Of a DNA stretch of 64,000 nucleotides, positions 10,390-22,487 are shown in pieces. Under the pieces are notes generated by a model, which did not search any database, was not told the origin of the DNA, and was given only the letters and a program-made list of their open reading frames with translations. How positions within the stretch are numbered: position 1 is the stretch's first letter; every line of letters starts with the position of its first letter. The position numbers and the translations under genes were made by a program. The stretch lies in assembly GCF_016801865.2 (NCBI RefSeq), contig NC_068939.1, positions 155,254,240 to 155,318,239 on the forward strand. Direction: 5' to 3'. The DNA is from Culex pipiens pallens. Taxonomy: Eukaryota; Arthropoda; Insecta; Diptera; Culicidae.

Positions 10390-12900
10390 ATTTATTGAGA
10401 CTTAGCAAAACTAGCAAAACTGGCATAAATATCCAAAAATAGCAAAAATAGCAAAATATAGCAAAAAAACAAATGGCAAAAATAGCACAAATACCAAAAA
10501 TTTCGAAAATTGCAAAAATTGTAAAAAAGCAAAAATAACAAAAAAGCAAAAATAGCAAAAAACAGTAAAATATAGCACATATATCAAAAATAGCAAAAAT
10601 AACAAAACAAGCAAAAATAGCAATAAATGCAAAAACAGCAAAAATAGAAAAAAAGCAAAAATATCAAAATATCAAAAAATGCAAAAAATACTAAAATTTA
10701 CAAAAATTGTAGAAATTTCAAAAAAAGCAAAAATAGCAAAAAAAATATAAAAAAAGCAAAAATAGCGAAATTTCAAAAAATAGCAAAAAGGCCCAAATAG
10801 CCAAAAAAGAGAAAAAATAGCAAAAATAGCAAAAATAGCAAAAATAGCAAAAATAGCAAAAATAGCAAAAATTGCAAAAATAGCAAAAATAGCAAAAATA
10901 GCAAAAATAGCAAAAATAGCAAAAATAGCAAAAATAGCAAAAATAGCAAAAATAGCAAAAATAGCAAAAATAGCAAAAATAGCAAAAATAGCAAAAAATA
11001 GCAAAAATAGCAAAAACGAAACTATTGGCACTACGCCCCCGGGGCATGGCCTTCCTCTAACGTGGGATTTCTGCTCCAGCGCCTCTGACGAGACAGGAGA
11101 AACCGGGACCGACGTTTTACTTCACCATCCGATAGAATCTCAGTGGATAAGGCGGGAATCGAACCCGCGTCTCATAGCATCATCGGGATCGGCAGCCGAA
11201 GCCGCTACCCCTGCGCCACGAGACCCACGAAAAATAGCAAAAACAGCAAAAAAAGCAAAAAAAAAAGCAAAAATAGCACAAATAGCAAAAATAGCAAAAA
11301 TAGCTAAAAAACAAAAATAGTAAAAATAGTAAAAAAAAAGCAAGAATAGCAAAAAGAGCAGAAATAGCAAAAAAAAAGCTAAAATTGTAAAAATAGCGAG
11401 ATAAAATCAAAAATAGCAAAAAAAGAAAAAATAGCAAAAAAAGCAAAAATAGCAAAAATTGCAAAAATTGCAAAAATTGCAAAAAAAAAGCACAAATAGC
11501 ATAACAAAGCAAAGCAAAAATTGCAAAAAAAAAACAAAAACAGCAAAAAGAGCAAAAATTGCAAAAACAGCAAAAACAGCCAAAATAGCATTAATAGCAA
11601 AAATAGCAAAGATAGCAAAAATAGCAAAAAAAGAAAAAATAGCAAAAATAGCAAAAATAGCAAAAACTGCAAAAAATGCAAAAATTGCAAAAAATGCAAA
11701 AATTGCAAAATTTGCAAAAATTGCAATAATTGGAAAAATTGCAAAATTTGCAAAAATTGCAAAAATTGCAAAAATTGCAAAAATTGCAAAAATTGCAAAA
11801 GTTGCAAAAATTGCAAAAATTGCAAAAATTGCAAAAATTGCAAAAATTGCAAAAATTGCAGAAATTGCAAAAATTGCAAAAATTGCAAAAATTGCAAAAA
11901 TTGCAAAAATTGCAAAAATTGCAAAAATAGCAAAAATAGCAGAAATAGCAAAAATAGCAAAAATAGAAAAAAATAGCAAAAATATCAAAAATATCAAAAA
12001 AATTGCAAAAATAGCAAAAATAGCAAAAATAGCAAAAATAGCAAAAATAGCAAAAATAGCAAAAATAGCAAAAATAGCAAAAATAGCAAAAATAGCAAAA
12101 ATAGCAAAAATAGCAAAAATAGCAAAAATAGCAAAAATAGCAAAAATAGCAAAAATAGCAAAAATAGCAAATATAGCAAAAATAGCAAAAATAGCAAAAA
12201 TAGCAAAAATAGCAAAAATATCAAAAATAGCAAAAATAGCAATAATTACAAAAAATACAAAAATAGCAAAAATACAAATAAAGCCAAAATAGCAAAAATA
12301 GCAAAAATAGCAAAAAAGCAAAAATAGCAAAAATAGCATAACTAGCAAAAATATCCAAAATTTCAAAAATTGCAAAAATCACAAAAATTGCAAAAAATTC
12401 CAAAAATACCAAAATAAAATCAAGCTTAAATAGCAAAAAAAGTGAAACAAGCAAAAATAGCAAAAATAGAAAAAAAGCAAAAATAGCAAAAATTGCGAAA
12501 ATCGAAAAAAATAGCAAAAAAGCAAAAATATCAAAAATAACAAAAAATTTAAAAATCACAAAAATTGCAAAAATAGCAAAAATTGCTAAAGACACAAAAA
12601 TTGCAAAAAATACCAAAAATAGTAAATCAAGCTTAAATAGCAAAAAAAGTAAAACAAGAAAAAATAGCGAAAATTGCAAAAATAGCATAATTAGAAAAAA
12701 AGCAAAAATATCGAAAATTGAAAAAAATAGCAGAAAAAAGCTAAAATATCAAATATAACAAAAATAGCAAAAAATTTAAAAAATGTAAAAATCACAAAAA
12801 TTAAAAAAAACAAAAATTTTAATATTCAAAAATTGCAATATTTGCAAAAAATGCAAAAATAGCAAAAATGCAAAAATTGCAAAAAAAATGGCAAAAATAC
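10390..12900. repeat. Nonamer satellite (AGCAAAAAT)n with ATTGCAAAA variant block
   Basis: About 2.5 kb of 9-bp units, interrupted only by SINE copy 2. Nearly pure AGCAAAAAT blocks lie at about 10817-11010 and 12003-12230. A nearly pure ATTGCAAAA block lies at about 11733-11926. The outer parts (10390-10800, 12240-12900) are degenerate. Because the unit is a multiple of three, frames stay open on both strands for up to about 320 codons and read as AIF/CYF/LLF or AKI/QKL repeats; these are not genes. Confidence 0.95.
11017..11226 (-). mobile_element. tRNA-derived SINE, copy 2, inside the nonamer satellite
   Basis: Same family as 2016-2239, on the opposite strand: the 5' head (GGGTCTCG, minus strand) lies at 11226 and the 3' tail GTTTCG at 11017. 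The B box lies at 11155-11165 and the A box at 11208-11218 in reverse complement, with the same 64-bp span as copy 1. Both flanks are nonamer units, so any target duplication is hidden. The tail runs directly into TTTTTGCTA units. Confidence 0.92.
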
Positions 12901-15859
12901 AATGCTTCTAGCGTGTCCAATCCCCGAACCTCCGTTCGTTCACAGCTCATTTTTATTTTCAATTTCTCTGTGATATCAAAGCGGCGGTGCCGGCGACGGC
13001 GGCAATGTTCCCAGCCGTGTTTGTTTTTCCAACCCATTTTCCTCAAGTTTTCCATTACGGCTGCCTCTCCTCGGCGTGCGAAACCAAGCACGCGGTCATT
13101 TGCTACGGCCCGTCGACCGAAAGTAAATGAGCAACAATCTTCAACGCGCCCCGCTAGATGGTTAAAGTCGTAGGAGGTTGATAGTGGGATTAAATTTGGT
13201 CAAAATTTAGTTTTCTAGGTTGGTAATGAAAGCTCGTCAATTTCTAGTTTCATTGTTTACAAAAGGTTGTTTTTCAAAAGGTCTGCAGAAAATAATTAAT
13301 AAGAAAAAAAATAAAAAGAAAACTTTTTTTTTTTTCCAATTTCACTCCAACTTTTACCCACTGTGCCTCAAACAAACCATTCAACGTTTCGCTTACAAGA
13401 TGTTCGCTGAAATGGTTGAAAAGTTGGAAGCGTTTCGAGACTACTAATTGGACGAGAGTGGAAAAACACTTTGAGTTTTTCACCGCCCGCTTTCCGTGTG
13501 CAAAACTTCATGAGCCGGGTCGAGTTTGTAAAAATATTAATTACAAGTTTATTTTACGGGTTTTTTTTCTCTTCTGCAAAACCCGAAGTCTTGCTGCCAA
13601 AGTCACCGCGGTCAGCAAACGCCAAGTTGAGGTGAGATTGAAAAAGATTAGCCGTTGCATGCCAAAGTCGAGTAAAGTTAATAGCCACGAAATGGTGGGT
13701 GGTAAGGAGGAGGGTTTGGGGGAAATGCTTAAGCTTGTACGAAAAACAAAAACGAATAGCCGAGGCGTTTTTGTTTCAATTTTCCAACCCGCTGAACGTT
13801 AGTTGTTTGTTTGCGAGGTGGGGAAAAACATTTGTTCCGCGCTGCATAATCGACTGCTTTGGTTGAAGTTTGGTTTGCTGGAACAATGATTGGTGCGATG
13901 ACCTTTCGTAATTTGAACACAAATTGTTATATTCTTAAAATTATAAAAAGTATAAAACAAATTTTATTTATTCACTCCTTTTCTCTCAATCTCAGCCTTT
14001 ACCCATTAATTTCCAAGAAAATCCTAAACTCTCATTATGTGTGTCATTTGCCATTCAAAGAAGAACATTCATTTGAAATTCCGTCCCATCCAATCTTCTC
14101 TGGAAACCATTAAAAAAAGTCTGCTTTTAGGACACGTGCCCCACCACCTCCAGTTCCCTCCCCCGAAACATTCAAATGCCATTCGGAAGAAGTCGTCATT
14201 GTCTTGGTTCAATCAAAGCAACCGTCCAAAAACGACGACGACGACGACATGACGAGGTGGGATCTCACAAATCACCACGAAATTCCATCCACGACCAATT
14301 GACACCGAAACGCCTTCTGTAAATTATAGTCGCCCATATATTATCATACGGCCCGAAGGTGGTACTGACCCGAGCAGACGATAACTGTGTAATGGAAATA
14401 AAATTTGTTACGGTTTGTTTGTTTTGATCGAATCCTTTCTTATTAAATTAAAAGCTGGTTAAAGTGTTCGAAATTTTAAAATAAATTTCAAAAATAACAA
14501 ATTGTGTTAGTTAAGTCGCTGTTAAATTTACAAATTATGTTCTTATTTGAAACAAAATGTGTTTTTTAGAAAGATTTTTTTTTGTTCTTTCATACCCACT
14601 CGGGGCACCTTCCCATAATCGCCGATGTTTTGCGAGCAAACAATTTGCAGGTTAGGTTCCAAAAGTGATGAAGCCAACAAAAAAAAAGTCTTCAAACTTC
14701 CCTCACTCACCGTCCAACTTGACCGACGACGATGGCCAGTCGACGGGAGTAGAATACACAAAAAGACATCAAAGTTGTTCGCCGACACCCAAAACGTCGT
14801 CATCGTCGTAAAAAAAAACAGCCTCAACCTTTCCACAACACTGCACTGGTGTGTCCCAAGGAATTGTTCGCCGGACTTGGATATTCGGGCAGGGGTGTGG
14901 TTTTTCGGCTCGATTTGGTAACCCTTTAAATGTTAAATTCTAAAATCGAGCAAAAAAAAAAAATTAACAAATAAATTTGAAAAGATCAACAAAAACATCA
15001 AAAATCTTTTCAAAACCCAACATGTTGTAGAAAGCAAAAGTCAACACAGGGTTAAGATGTTATGGAAACAGGTCATAAAAAGCGTCAGTTTGTATGACTT
15101 ACGATGGGCAGCAGCAGCCAGTGATCTTTCAACATCTTGCTGGCGTTGTTATTTTTGTTGGATCTTTTTTTTCTTTTTTATCTTTTGCAAATGTCCAATT
15201 CTCGTGAATGTATTTGGGCGTAGCTCGTAGGTGCTCAGTCGAGGATGATGAATAACAAAAATAAAACGCTTTCATGAGAGAAAAAAATCGAACCAAAAAA
15301 GCGTTAGATTATTTAAATTGGTTGTAAATATTTGGGAAACGTTATGACCCCGGGAATGGGGTGAGGACTTTGCGGTCAATTTGTTTTCGCCGAGTTGTGG
15401 AGATTGGTTTTATGAATAGGATCTTTGGTTTGAAAAAGTGTATAGAATAGTAAGTGAAGCTTTGTTTTAATATTTAATCATCAAGCTGTTCGAAAAAACA
15501 GTGTTGAAATGATGTTTTTGAAAAGAAATATTCCTATAAAAAATGTGTCAAAAAAGAAAAAAAAAACAATGAACGTTGATATGTTCCATTGTTTCTACAT
15601 TCATTTCAAAATAAAACAAAAAAAATAAATATCAACCCCCCCCCCCCCCCCCACTCTCCCCTCGTTGACAATTGTCCTCAAAAAAAATCTGTTTTGCACG
15701 GAGCGTGAACAATTGCCAAGGTCGAACGGAAAAAAGTCAAATTACAAAATGTCTAGTTACAAATCAACAACAGAAGGGTTTGTTTTTCTAACCAGTGAAT
15801 CAAACCTAATCGTGTTTAAATGATCAAAAATAACAATTTCTTTTATATTATTTTTTTTA
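12901..15859. other. Host-like DNA, GC-richer in the first half; no gene recognised
   Basis: The 12901-14420 part has normal complexity with a small GAC microsatellite at about 14234-14250. Open frames such as 13416-13802 and 12868-13173 have no recognisable domain and overlap frames on the other strand. A homopolymer of 17 C lies at 15636-15652. The 14920-15055 stretch starts AACCCTTT and ends AGGGTT, which might be another small TTAA-type MITE, but the match is too weak to call. Confidence 0.45.
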
Positions 15860-15865
15860 AGATTA

Positions 15866-16187
15866 TGTTTTAAAATGCATTTTACAGGCGTATAGTTGCT
15901 CTCCAATTAGAAGTTTTGTAAATATCGAGGTATTGACGGAATTTATTTTTTCGCAAAAAAAAAATCGTGGGACTGTACATTGGTACTTCATGAAAATTTA
16001 AAAAGTTTCAAAGGAGTTCAAAAATGTTGAACATGATTATAAACGCGGGTAAATGCATTTTAACTGGTATTCAGTTGATTAAACTAAAATTTTCATTAAC
16101 ATTTTGAAGTTTTTCGAAAAAATGTGTTTTGTGGAGGGGGGGGGGGGGGGACATAAGCTTTGAAAAATATTTGCAACGACCCTAATT
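15866..16187 (+). repeat. Interspersed repeat C, copy 1
   Basis: Shares with 23664-23960 (opposite strand) the ordered blocks GCATTTTACAGGCGTA, ATCGAGGTATT, GGACTGTACATTGGTA, CAAAGGAGTTCAAAA, a run of G (15 here, 16136-16150), GACATAA and TTTGCAACG. Divergence is substantial. No ORF is present. Confidence 0.75.
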
Positions 16188-16217
16188 GAAAAAAAAAATA
16201 CATTAGGTAATGTGATT

Positions 16218-16664
16218 CCCGAACAGACGGAAATAACTTGGGAATAACATTTTTTGTTATTTGAAAATACTAGGCCAATAACATTATATGTTATTTATAA
16301 CAAGATTTGTTATTCGCCGTTATGATTTTTTTGTTATTGGATTGTTATTGTAATAACTGACCAATCACATTTCAAGTTATTCTTCGAACAAATTTTTGTT
16401 ATTATTTTTTGTTATTTTAACAACAAATCCGATCATCCCAATAACAGTTGGAGGTATTCTTCCATAACAAAAGATGTTATTCCCAAGTTGTTCTAGCTTT
16501 CAATCAATATCAGACCGATAACAAATTTCGTTATGATAACATAAACTGTTATTGAACTCTTATGTAAAAATAGATTTTTCAAGAATATTCCATAACACTT
16601 TCTGTTATTTTAACAGTATTTGTTATTGAAATGGCATGAATGTAGTTATTACCGGCTGTTCGGG
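16218..16664 (-). mobile_element. MITE D, copy 1 (CCCGAACAGACGGAAATAAC ends)
   Basis: Inverted termini CCCGAACAGACGG...CCGGCTGTTCGGG bound a 447-bp element built almost entirely of GTTATT/AATAAC words in imperfect palindromes. It is related to copies at 17994-20698 (split) and 20806-21226, which lie in the other orientation (CATGCCATTTCAATAACAAA near the left end). No ORF. The target duplication is not resolved. Confidence 0.85.
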
Positions 16665-17460
16665 TTTTCACCAAGAAAAATGTTTAGTTTTGGATTCACA
16701 GATTATTTGTCGTTGAGCTATTTTATTAAATATAAACTTCTAAATGTTTGGTTTTGCTTGACATTAGGTTATTGTTTTAAGGGTTAAAAGTTTTGTAATT
16801 TTTCATACCATTTTTTTATCGTTTCTCACCCAAAATTAAAGGGGGCATTAATTTATAGAAAATATAAATTTTTGATGAGAAAAATTGTGCAATAAATTGT
16901 AAACTATTTAAAATCAGTTAATTATCGTTGATTTAGTATTTTTAAGCAAACAGAGCACATAGGCAAGTTTGTCAAAGACAGAAAATGTTAAGAATTGGAA
17001 TATTTTCATATATTGCTTGATATTTTGTAATTTTTTGACAGAAGTATAACTATATTTATGTATGTAACTTCAAGTTCTTTAAGGTTAGCTTGAAATCTGA
17101 AATTAAGTTTTTTTGGTTGTGTTGCTCCTACCATTTTTTTTTTCTTAAATATGTTTAAATTTATGAAAATATTTGTTTCCTCTATGATCCCAAAATTCGA
17201 AATAAGCAACATGTCACTATTTTGATTAAAAATACCTAAATAAACGTTGAACAATGTGTTTTCAATAGATTTCTATCAAGTATACAAGTTTTCGATGAAA
17301 ATTTTAATTCTTAAAATAATCATTGTTTTTGCTCGATTCCCTGGATTTTCCTGGAATTATCCAATTCCTGGATTTTTCAAATATTTCCAGGTTTCCCCGA
17401 AATTGAAAAATAATCTAACAGAAACTACAACTTGCATAAAGAAGCTTTTTCAGCTTGAGT
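16665..17460. other. AT-rich non-coding DNA
   Basis: Nothing recognisable. At 17330-17400 there is a short tract of CCTGGA/TTCC words resembling decayed ends of the CCCGGGAA-rich hAT-type MITEs at 21.5 and 52 kb. Confidence 0.4.
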
Positions 17461-17671
17461 CTTGACTTTTTGAAACTAGTTCTGAAAAGTTGAATTTTTA
17501 GTGCTGTAAAAATATACTTTTCAGCACTAAAAATTCAACTTGCTTCAAAAAGTCAAGCACTGGTATTGAATGCTATTGATTTTCCATTCTGTTATTTTTG
17601 GTAGAGAAAAGTAGGCCGTTTTGTCACTCGAGAATGACAGGAAAAGAACGTAGTTTCACGACTGAATGGCA
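17461..17671 (+). repeat. Hairpin plus repeat R, copy 2
   Basis: A stem-loop of about 97 bp: CTTGACTTTTTGAA (17461-17474) pairs with TTCAAAAAGTCAAG (17544-17557), and TGAATTTTTAGTGCTG (17491-17506) pairs with CAGCACTAAAAATTCA (17522-17537). It is followed by the R core (AAAGTAGGCCG...GAGAATGACAGGAAAAG, TTTCACGAC). Confidence 0.75.
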
Positions 17672-17993
17672 AAAAAAATGTTATTGAAAATGAGATTTTA
17701 ATGTGAATATAGTAGAGCATTTGAATACTTCGAAAGGATTTTGAAGTATTTTTTTTTATCGGATATATATGTGTTTGGTTTATAAACTTGGTTTATCATT
17801 CAAATTTATGTGTTCAGATCCGCAAAATGCATCTTCCATTAAATATTTTTGTTGTATTTTTTAATAAATATTTTCTAAGAACAACAAAATAGGTACACCA
17901 ACTTTCATATTAAATGCTGTAATATTTACTGTCTTAATCGTACGCTAGTCTCGATTTGCTCCAGTTGGCGAAAGTGACATAAATGAAGATTAT

Positions 17994-20698
17994 CCCGGGC
18001 AGATGGTAATAACAAAATTCATGCCATTTCAATAACAAATACTGTTAAAATAACAAAAAATGTTATGGAATATTCTTGCAAAATCAATTTTTGCATAATA
18101 GTCTAATAACAGTTTATGTTATCATAACCAAATTTGTTATGGGTCAGATATTGGTTGAAAGTCAAAACAACTTGGGAATAACATTTTTAGTTATGGAAGA
18201 ATAACTCCAACTGTTATTGGGATGATCGGATTAGTTGTTAAAATAACAAAAAAGAATAACAAAGATTTGTTCGAAGAATAACGCAAAATGTTATTGGTCT
18301 GTTATTACAATAACAATCCAATAACAAAAAAATCATAACGGTGAATAACAAATCTTGTTATACACGGAGAGACCGTGCCCAGAAATTTTAACAATTAAAA
18401 TTGTTGATTTTACTTTCGTAAATTTTAACAAAAACGTACTTGTCACTGCCAATTTTCAGTTAAATTAACCAAAATTTAGTAATAATTTAATAACCTGTTT
18501 GTTGAAAATGCTAAAGGCAAAAAGCTAACAGATTTCCCGAACTCGAATGAACGTGCTCGACTGTTAGCTTTGGTTTTAGGAAAATCAAAAATTTTGTTGG
18601 TTGAATATAATTAACAATTGGTTGAATATTTAAAAGATGAACTTGGGTTTGTTTACGTCTGTCATTTGAAGTCAGGATTCGAACGGGAGCGGTCGATTTG
18701 TTGAGTTTGTGTTGTTAATTGAAGTGAGAGGATGTGAAAGGTGAAAATTAAACTATTTAGCTAATGTTGAAGTGGCAAATCAAAGTGTTGCAACTGGGGA
18801 GGTGGAATTGGTGAGTAGGTTTGTAGATGATTTCTTTGCAGGTGATAAACTATGACGAGCAAGAGAATGACCTTCGCCATGAGGACCTCTAATGCGAGTG
18901 AGTTGAACACGTTATAAGAATGTTTGATGGAACGAGAGGGAAATAGAAGGGAAAGGCGGCCCGGCCCGACTCTTCACGGATAAAGCAGCCCGGGCAAATT
19001 TAACAAAATGTTGGTTAATCCAAGTATGGGTTTATTGTTCCACAATAATTTATCTAATGGGATTCTTATTAGAAAACTGAATCATTAAAAAGCTTTGTGC
19101 TTACGACGGAAAAAACCTTAATGAACCATTATTTTTTTTCAGAATCATCAATAATAAAAACCATAGGTACATAGAAATGCGTACACATGACAACATAAAA
19201 AATAGAGATGAAGTAAAATATAAAAAAATAAAAATATATAAAATATAAAAAATATAAAAAAGAAGATAATTATTATCTTGAAAGTTTTGTTGCAATACGA
19301 CTGCTCAATAAAATGGTAAGTAAAACTAAAAATATTTTTTTCAGGAATCGGAGTACGTTGAATAAATTTAATCAAATGCAATGAAAGTTTGCTGCCAAAA
19401 GTAATTGTTAAATTAATGCAACCTTGGTAAGTAGCATTATTGATATTTCTTCTTTCCTCAATATAATTACATTTATTTACGTTCCTTTTTTTCAGTTTAT
19501 AGCCGAAATTAAGAATTTTGTATTAAATTACTAATACATTTCACATGTCTATTTGCAGCAAAAGGTTCACTTTAGTGAAAATTCTGTGTCCAACCACAAT
19601 GAAAATAACTAAACCAACTAAACCTGAGACCATTGTAGATGATGATGACTTATCGGATGATTTCACAGTGATGGTAAGTGGATACAACACTTAATTTTAT
19701 ACAACATAATAAAAATATAAGCTTAAAACTTGGTGAAAATTTTGCTCGGTTTATATTTTTAAGGAATTCACGAGAAATTAAACATCTTTTTTAAATATGT
19801 TTAACAAAATTTGTAAAATGTTTTTAATTATTTTTTTTAGATTTATGCAACGTAATTTTTTTAAACATTAATCAAACTTTACATATTTTATAATAACAGT
19901 TAGTAAAAAGTTTTGTTTTTATGCATTTTAACAGTAATTTAATAACTTCATGCTAAAAAAACAAATTAGTACGAAACGATAAATTTTTAGGCAGAATAAA
20001 TGCGAAAATAAAAACACTCAGCATTAATTTGTGAGGCATTATTACAAAATTTACCGCAAATTCAATAAAAATATTGCTAACAACAGCTAATTATTGACTA
20101 CATGTACGAATATTTTTCTGTTTTCAAGTAAGACAATAGTTAAAATATAGCTAGAAATTCGGCCCAGCCCAGATAATTAAAAAAAAATTATCAACACTTA
20201 CATAAATATTGTCTAATTAGGAAATGTTTTGTTATAAACCACTAATAATTTGCTGCATGCAAAAATATTTCGGTTGATACAACGAAAAAAAATTGTTGAA
20301 AAATAGTTGAAAAACATTTCCCAGCCTGTTTTTAACAGAATATTCAACAATATCTCAGTTGAAAACAAGAAATTTTTAGTTAATTTTCTGAAAAAAATAT
20401 TCTAGCAGTCGACTGCTAGAATTTTTTTCGGCCGTTTAACCAAAAAAATTGCAATTCCAAGTATTTTTTTAGTTAATTTTAATTACCGGTGGTCAGCAAT
20501 TTCGGGTTAACAAAATCAACAATCGATTGTTGAAAAAAAGCTGTGTAAAAAATTAACCCATACTTTTAGTTAAATTAACCAAGATTTTCTTAGATTTGCC
20601 CCTGCCGGTCTCTCCGTGTAAATAACATAAAATGTTATTGGCCAAGTATTTTCAAATAACAAAAAGTGTTATTCCCACGTTATTTCCGTCTGCTCGGG
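17994..20698 (+). mobile_element. MITE D, copy 2, split by a 2256-bp element
   Basis: The left part 17994-18362 starts CCCGGGCAGATGG and the right part 20619-20698 ends CCGTCTGCTCGGG. Joined, they reproduce the intact D copy at 20806-21226, where ATCTTGTTATAAATAACAT is unbroken. This gives an exact empty site for the inserted element. Confidence 0.9.
18363..20618. mobile_element. 2256-bp TIR element inserted in MITE D copy 2, with splice-like signals
   Basis: Ends are CACGGAGAGACCG on both sides (reverse complement on the right, CGGTCTCTCCGTG), flanked by TA at 18361-18362 and 20619-20620. Inside are good splice-like sites: donor GTGAGT at about 18816, acceptor TTTCTTTGCAG ending 18841, acceptor TTTTTTTCAG near 19497, and a TACTAATAC branch-like word with acceptor ATTTGCAG ending 19558 followed by donor GTAAGT at 19674. 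Short ATG-started frames sit in the candidate exons, but joined frames stop quickly. A perfect 24-bp palindrome lies at 20399-20422. It is non-autonomous now; it may be a decayed transposase gene or captured exons. Confidence 0.85.
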
Positions 20699-20805
20699 AT
20701 TTGATGAATATTTGTTATACAAAACAAATAATTCTAAACTTACCTAAAACTCCAAATTGATGAGATGTCTTTATCTTTTTATTGGTTTCATTTATTTTTT
20801 TGTTT

Positions 20806-21226
20806 CCCGGGCAGACGGTAAAAACAAAATTCATGCCATTTCAATAACAAATACTGTTAAAATAATAAAAAATGTTATGGAATATTCTTGCAAAATCCAT
20901 TTTTGCATAAGAGTCTAATAACAGTTTATGTTACCATAACCAAATTTGTTATTTTTTTGATATTGGTTGAAAGTCAAAATGGAAAAATAACTCCAACTCT
21001 TATTGGGATGATCGGATTAGTTGTTAAAATAACAAAAAAGAATAACAAAGATTTGTTCGAAGAATAACGCAAAATGTTATTAATCTGTTATTACAATAAC
21101 AATCCAATAACAAAAAACTCATAACGGCGAATAACAAATCTTGTTATAAATAACATTAAATGTTATTGGCCTAGTTTTTTCAAATAACAAAAAATGTAAT
21201 TTTTACGTTATTTCCGTCTGCTCGGG
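20806..21226 (+). mobile_element. MITE D, copy 3
   Basis: 421 bp from CCCGGGCAGACGG to CCGTCTGCTCGGG, uninterrupted and in the same orientation as copy 2. It is made of alternating AATAAC/GTTATT words. No ORF. Confidence 0.88.
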
Positions 21227-21459
21227 TTATCATTATAAAAGATTTTTTTAATTAAAGCTTTTCTTTCAAAACCTGAATTTTGATTTAAAATAGATGAAAA
21301 GATAAAAATCAGTTTATTTGAGAGTTAGATTTCTTGCAATTACTATTTATTCTCAAATGCTGAATTATAGAATAATTTAATCATTTTAAAATAAATTGTC
21401 AGAGTTAGATTCATATAATTTTAGAACTTTGAAGTGCTGTTAAACTTTTTTAATGGAAC

Positions 21460-22479
21460 TAGAGGGTGACGAACGGGACTTCCCGGGAAATTGGCCATTT
21501 TTGAGCCTCTCGATTCCCGGGAAATTCCAGTTCAGAAATTGAAATTCAAGGTATTTTAAATAAGCAGACTTATTTGCTTCAAGGTTGTTTTCAAATTTGG
21601 AGGCATGTTTCGAAAATTTACCAAAATCAATAATTATTTAAGTAAAACTATGGCATTTCTTACATTGTTAAGGAATGCCTACAGTTCATATTCAGTTCAG
21701 TTTTCCATTAACTGTAAATACTCTTTTACTGTTTAATAACAGTTGAAACAAAAACACTACTTTGATATGTTGCTTAAAAATTCTTATTGTCTTATAGCAA
21801 TAATCCTGATCTTGAAAATTGATGTTTAAACTTTTGTTTAAGTTAAAAAATCTAATGAAACGTTTATGTCTACCAGCACCAACCACGACACAGACAAATT
21901 CTTAAAACTCAGGGAACTTATTTAGTGAGAATTAAGATAAAAAAACATAATTTAGTACAGTTTTGAGTACCAACTAGAGATCCTAAATAGGGAGACTGGT
22001 CAAAGTGAATTTGACGTACCCAAACAGACACGAGTTTGACGTATCCAAACGAGCGGTTGCTTTTACGCCCAACAAAACGTATCAGTGTTGCCAAGCTCAA
22101 ATCATACGTTGCCAGATCGATTTAGCAAACTAAGACCAGTCTCATAGCCAGTCTTCTTATTTAGGGTTTCTAGTCCCAACAAGCCATTGAATTCAACTTA
22201 TACCAGCAGAATTGGGAAGATTTTTCTACACGTAGATAGATTTCCACAAAGTAATTCAAATGTCGATATTAAACTTTCATTGTGTGGAACAACTATTACT
22301 TAATGATATCAAATTTATACAAATGTTATTTATTTGTTTTAGTTCTTTTAAATTTCTGACAGCAAATCAATTATTTTGCCAAACAAAAATAACTTCCGGT
22401 CCCGGGATTTCCCGGGAAATTGCAAAATTCATCTCTCGATTTCCGGGAAATTCAAAATCTCGAGAATCGTCACCCTCTA
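21460..22479. mobile_element. 1020-bp hAT-type MITE (TAGAGGGTGACGA ends)
   Basis: Left end TAGAGGGTGACGA and reversed right end TAGAGGGTGACGA are inverted repeats, followed on both sides by CCCGGGAAATT words. It is flanked by 8-bp duplications AATGGAAC (21452-21459) and ATTGGAAC (22480-22487), 7 of 8 identical. 8-bp duplications are typical of hAT transposons. No transposase ORF. A smaller MITE is nested at 21977-22170. Confidence 0.85.
21977..22170. mobile_element. 194-bp TA-flanked MITE nested in the hAT-type MITE
   Basis: Termini GAGATCCTAAATAGGGAGAC and, reversed, GAAACCCTAAATAAGAAGAC are inverted repeats, with TA at 21975-21976 and 22171-22172. The interior has tandem-like TTTGACGTA(C/T)CCAAAC words. 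No ORF. Confidence 0.75.
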
Positions 22480-22487
22480 ATTGGAAC

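Noticed and set aside
11379..12375. Open frames of 193-322 codons on both strands in the nonamer satellite
   Set aside because: They follow from the 9-bp period, are present in several frames at once and consist only of tripeptide repeats.
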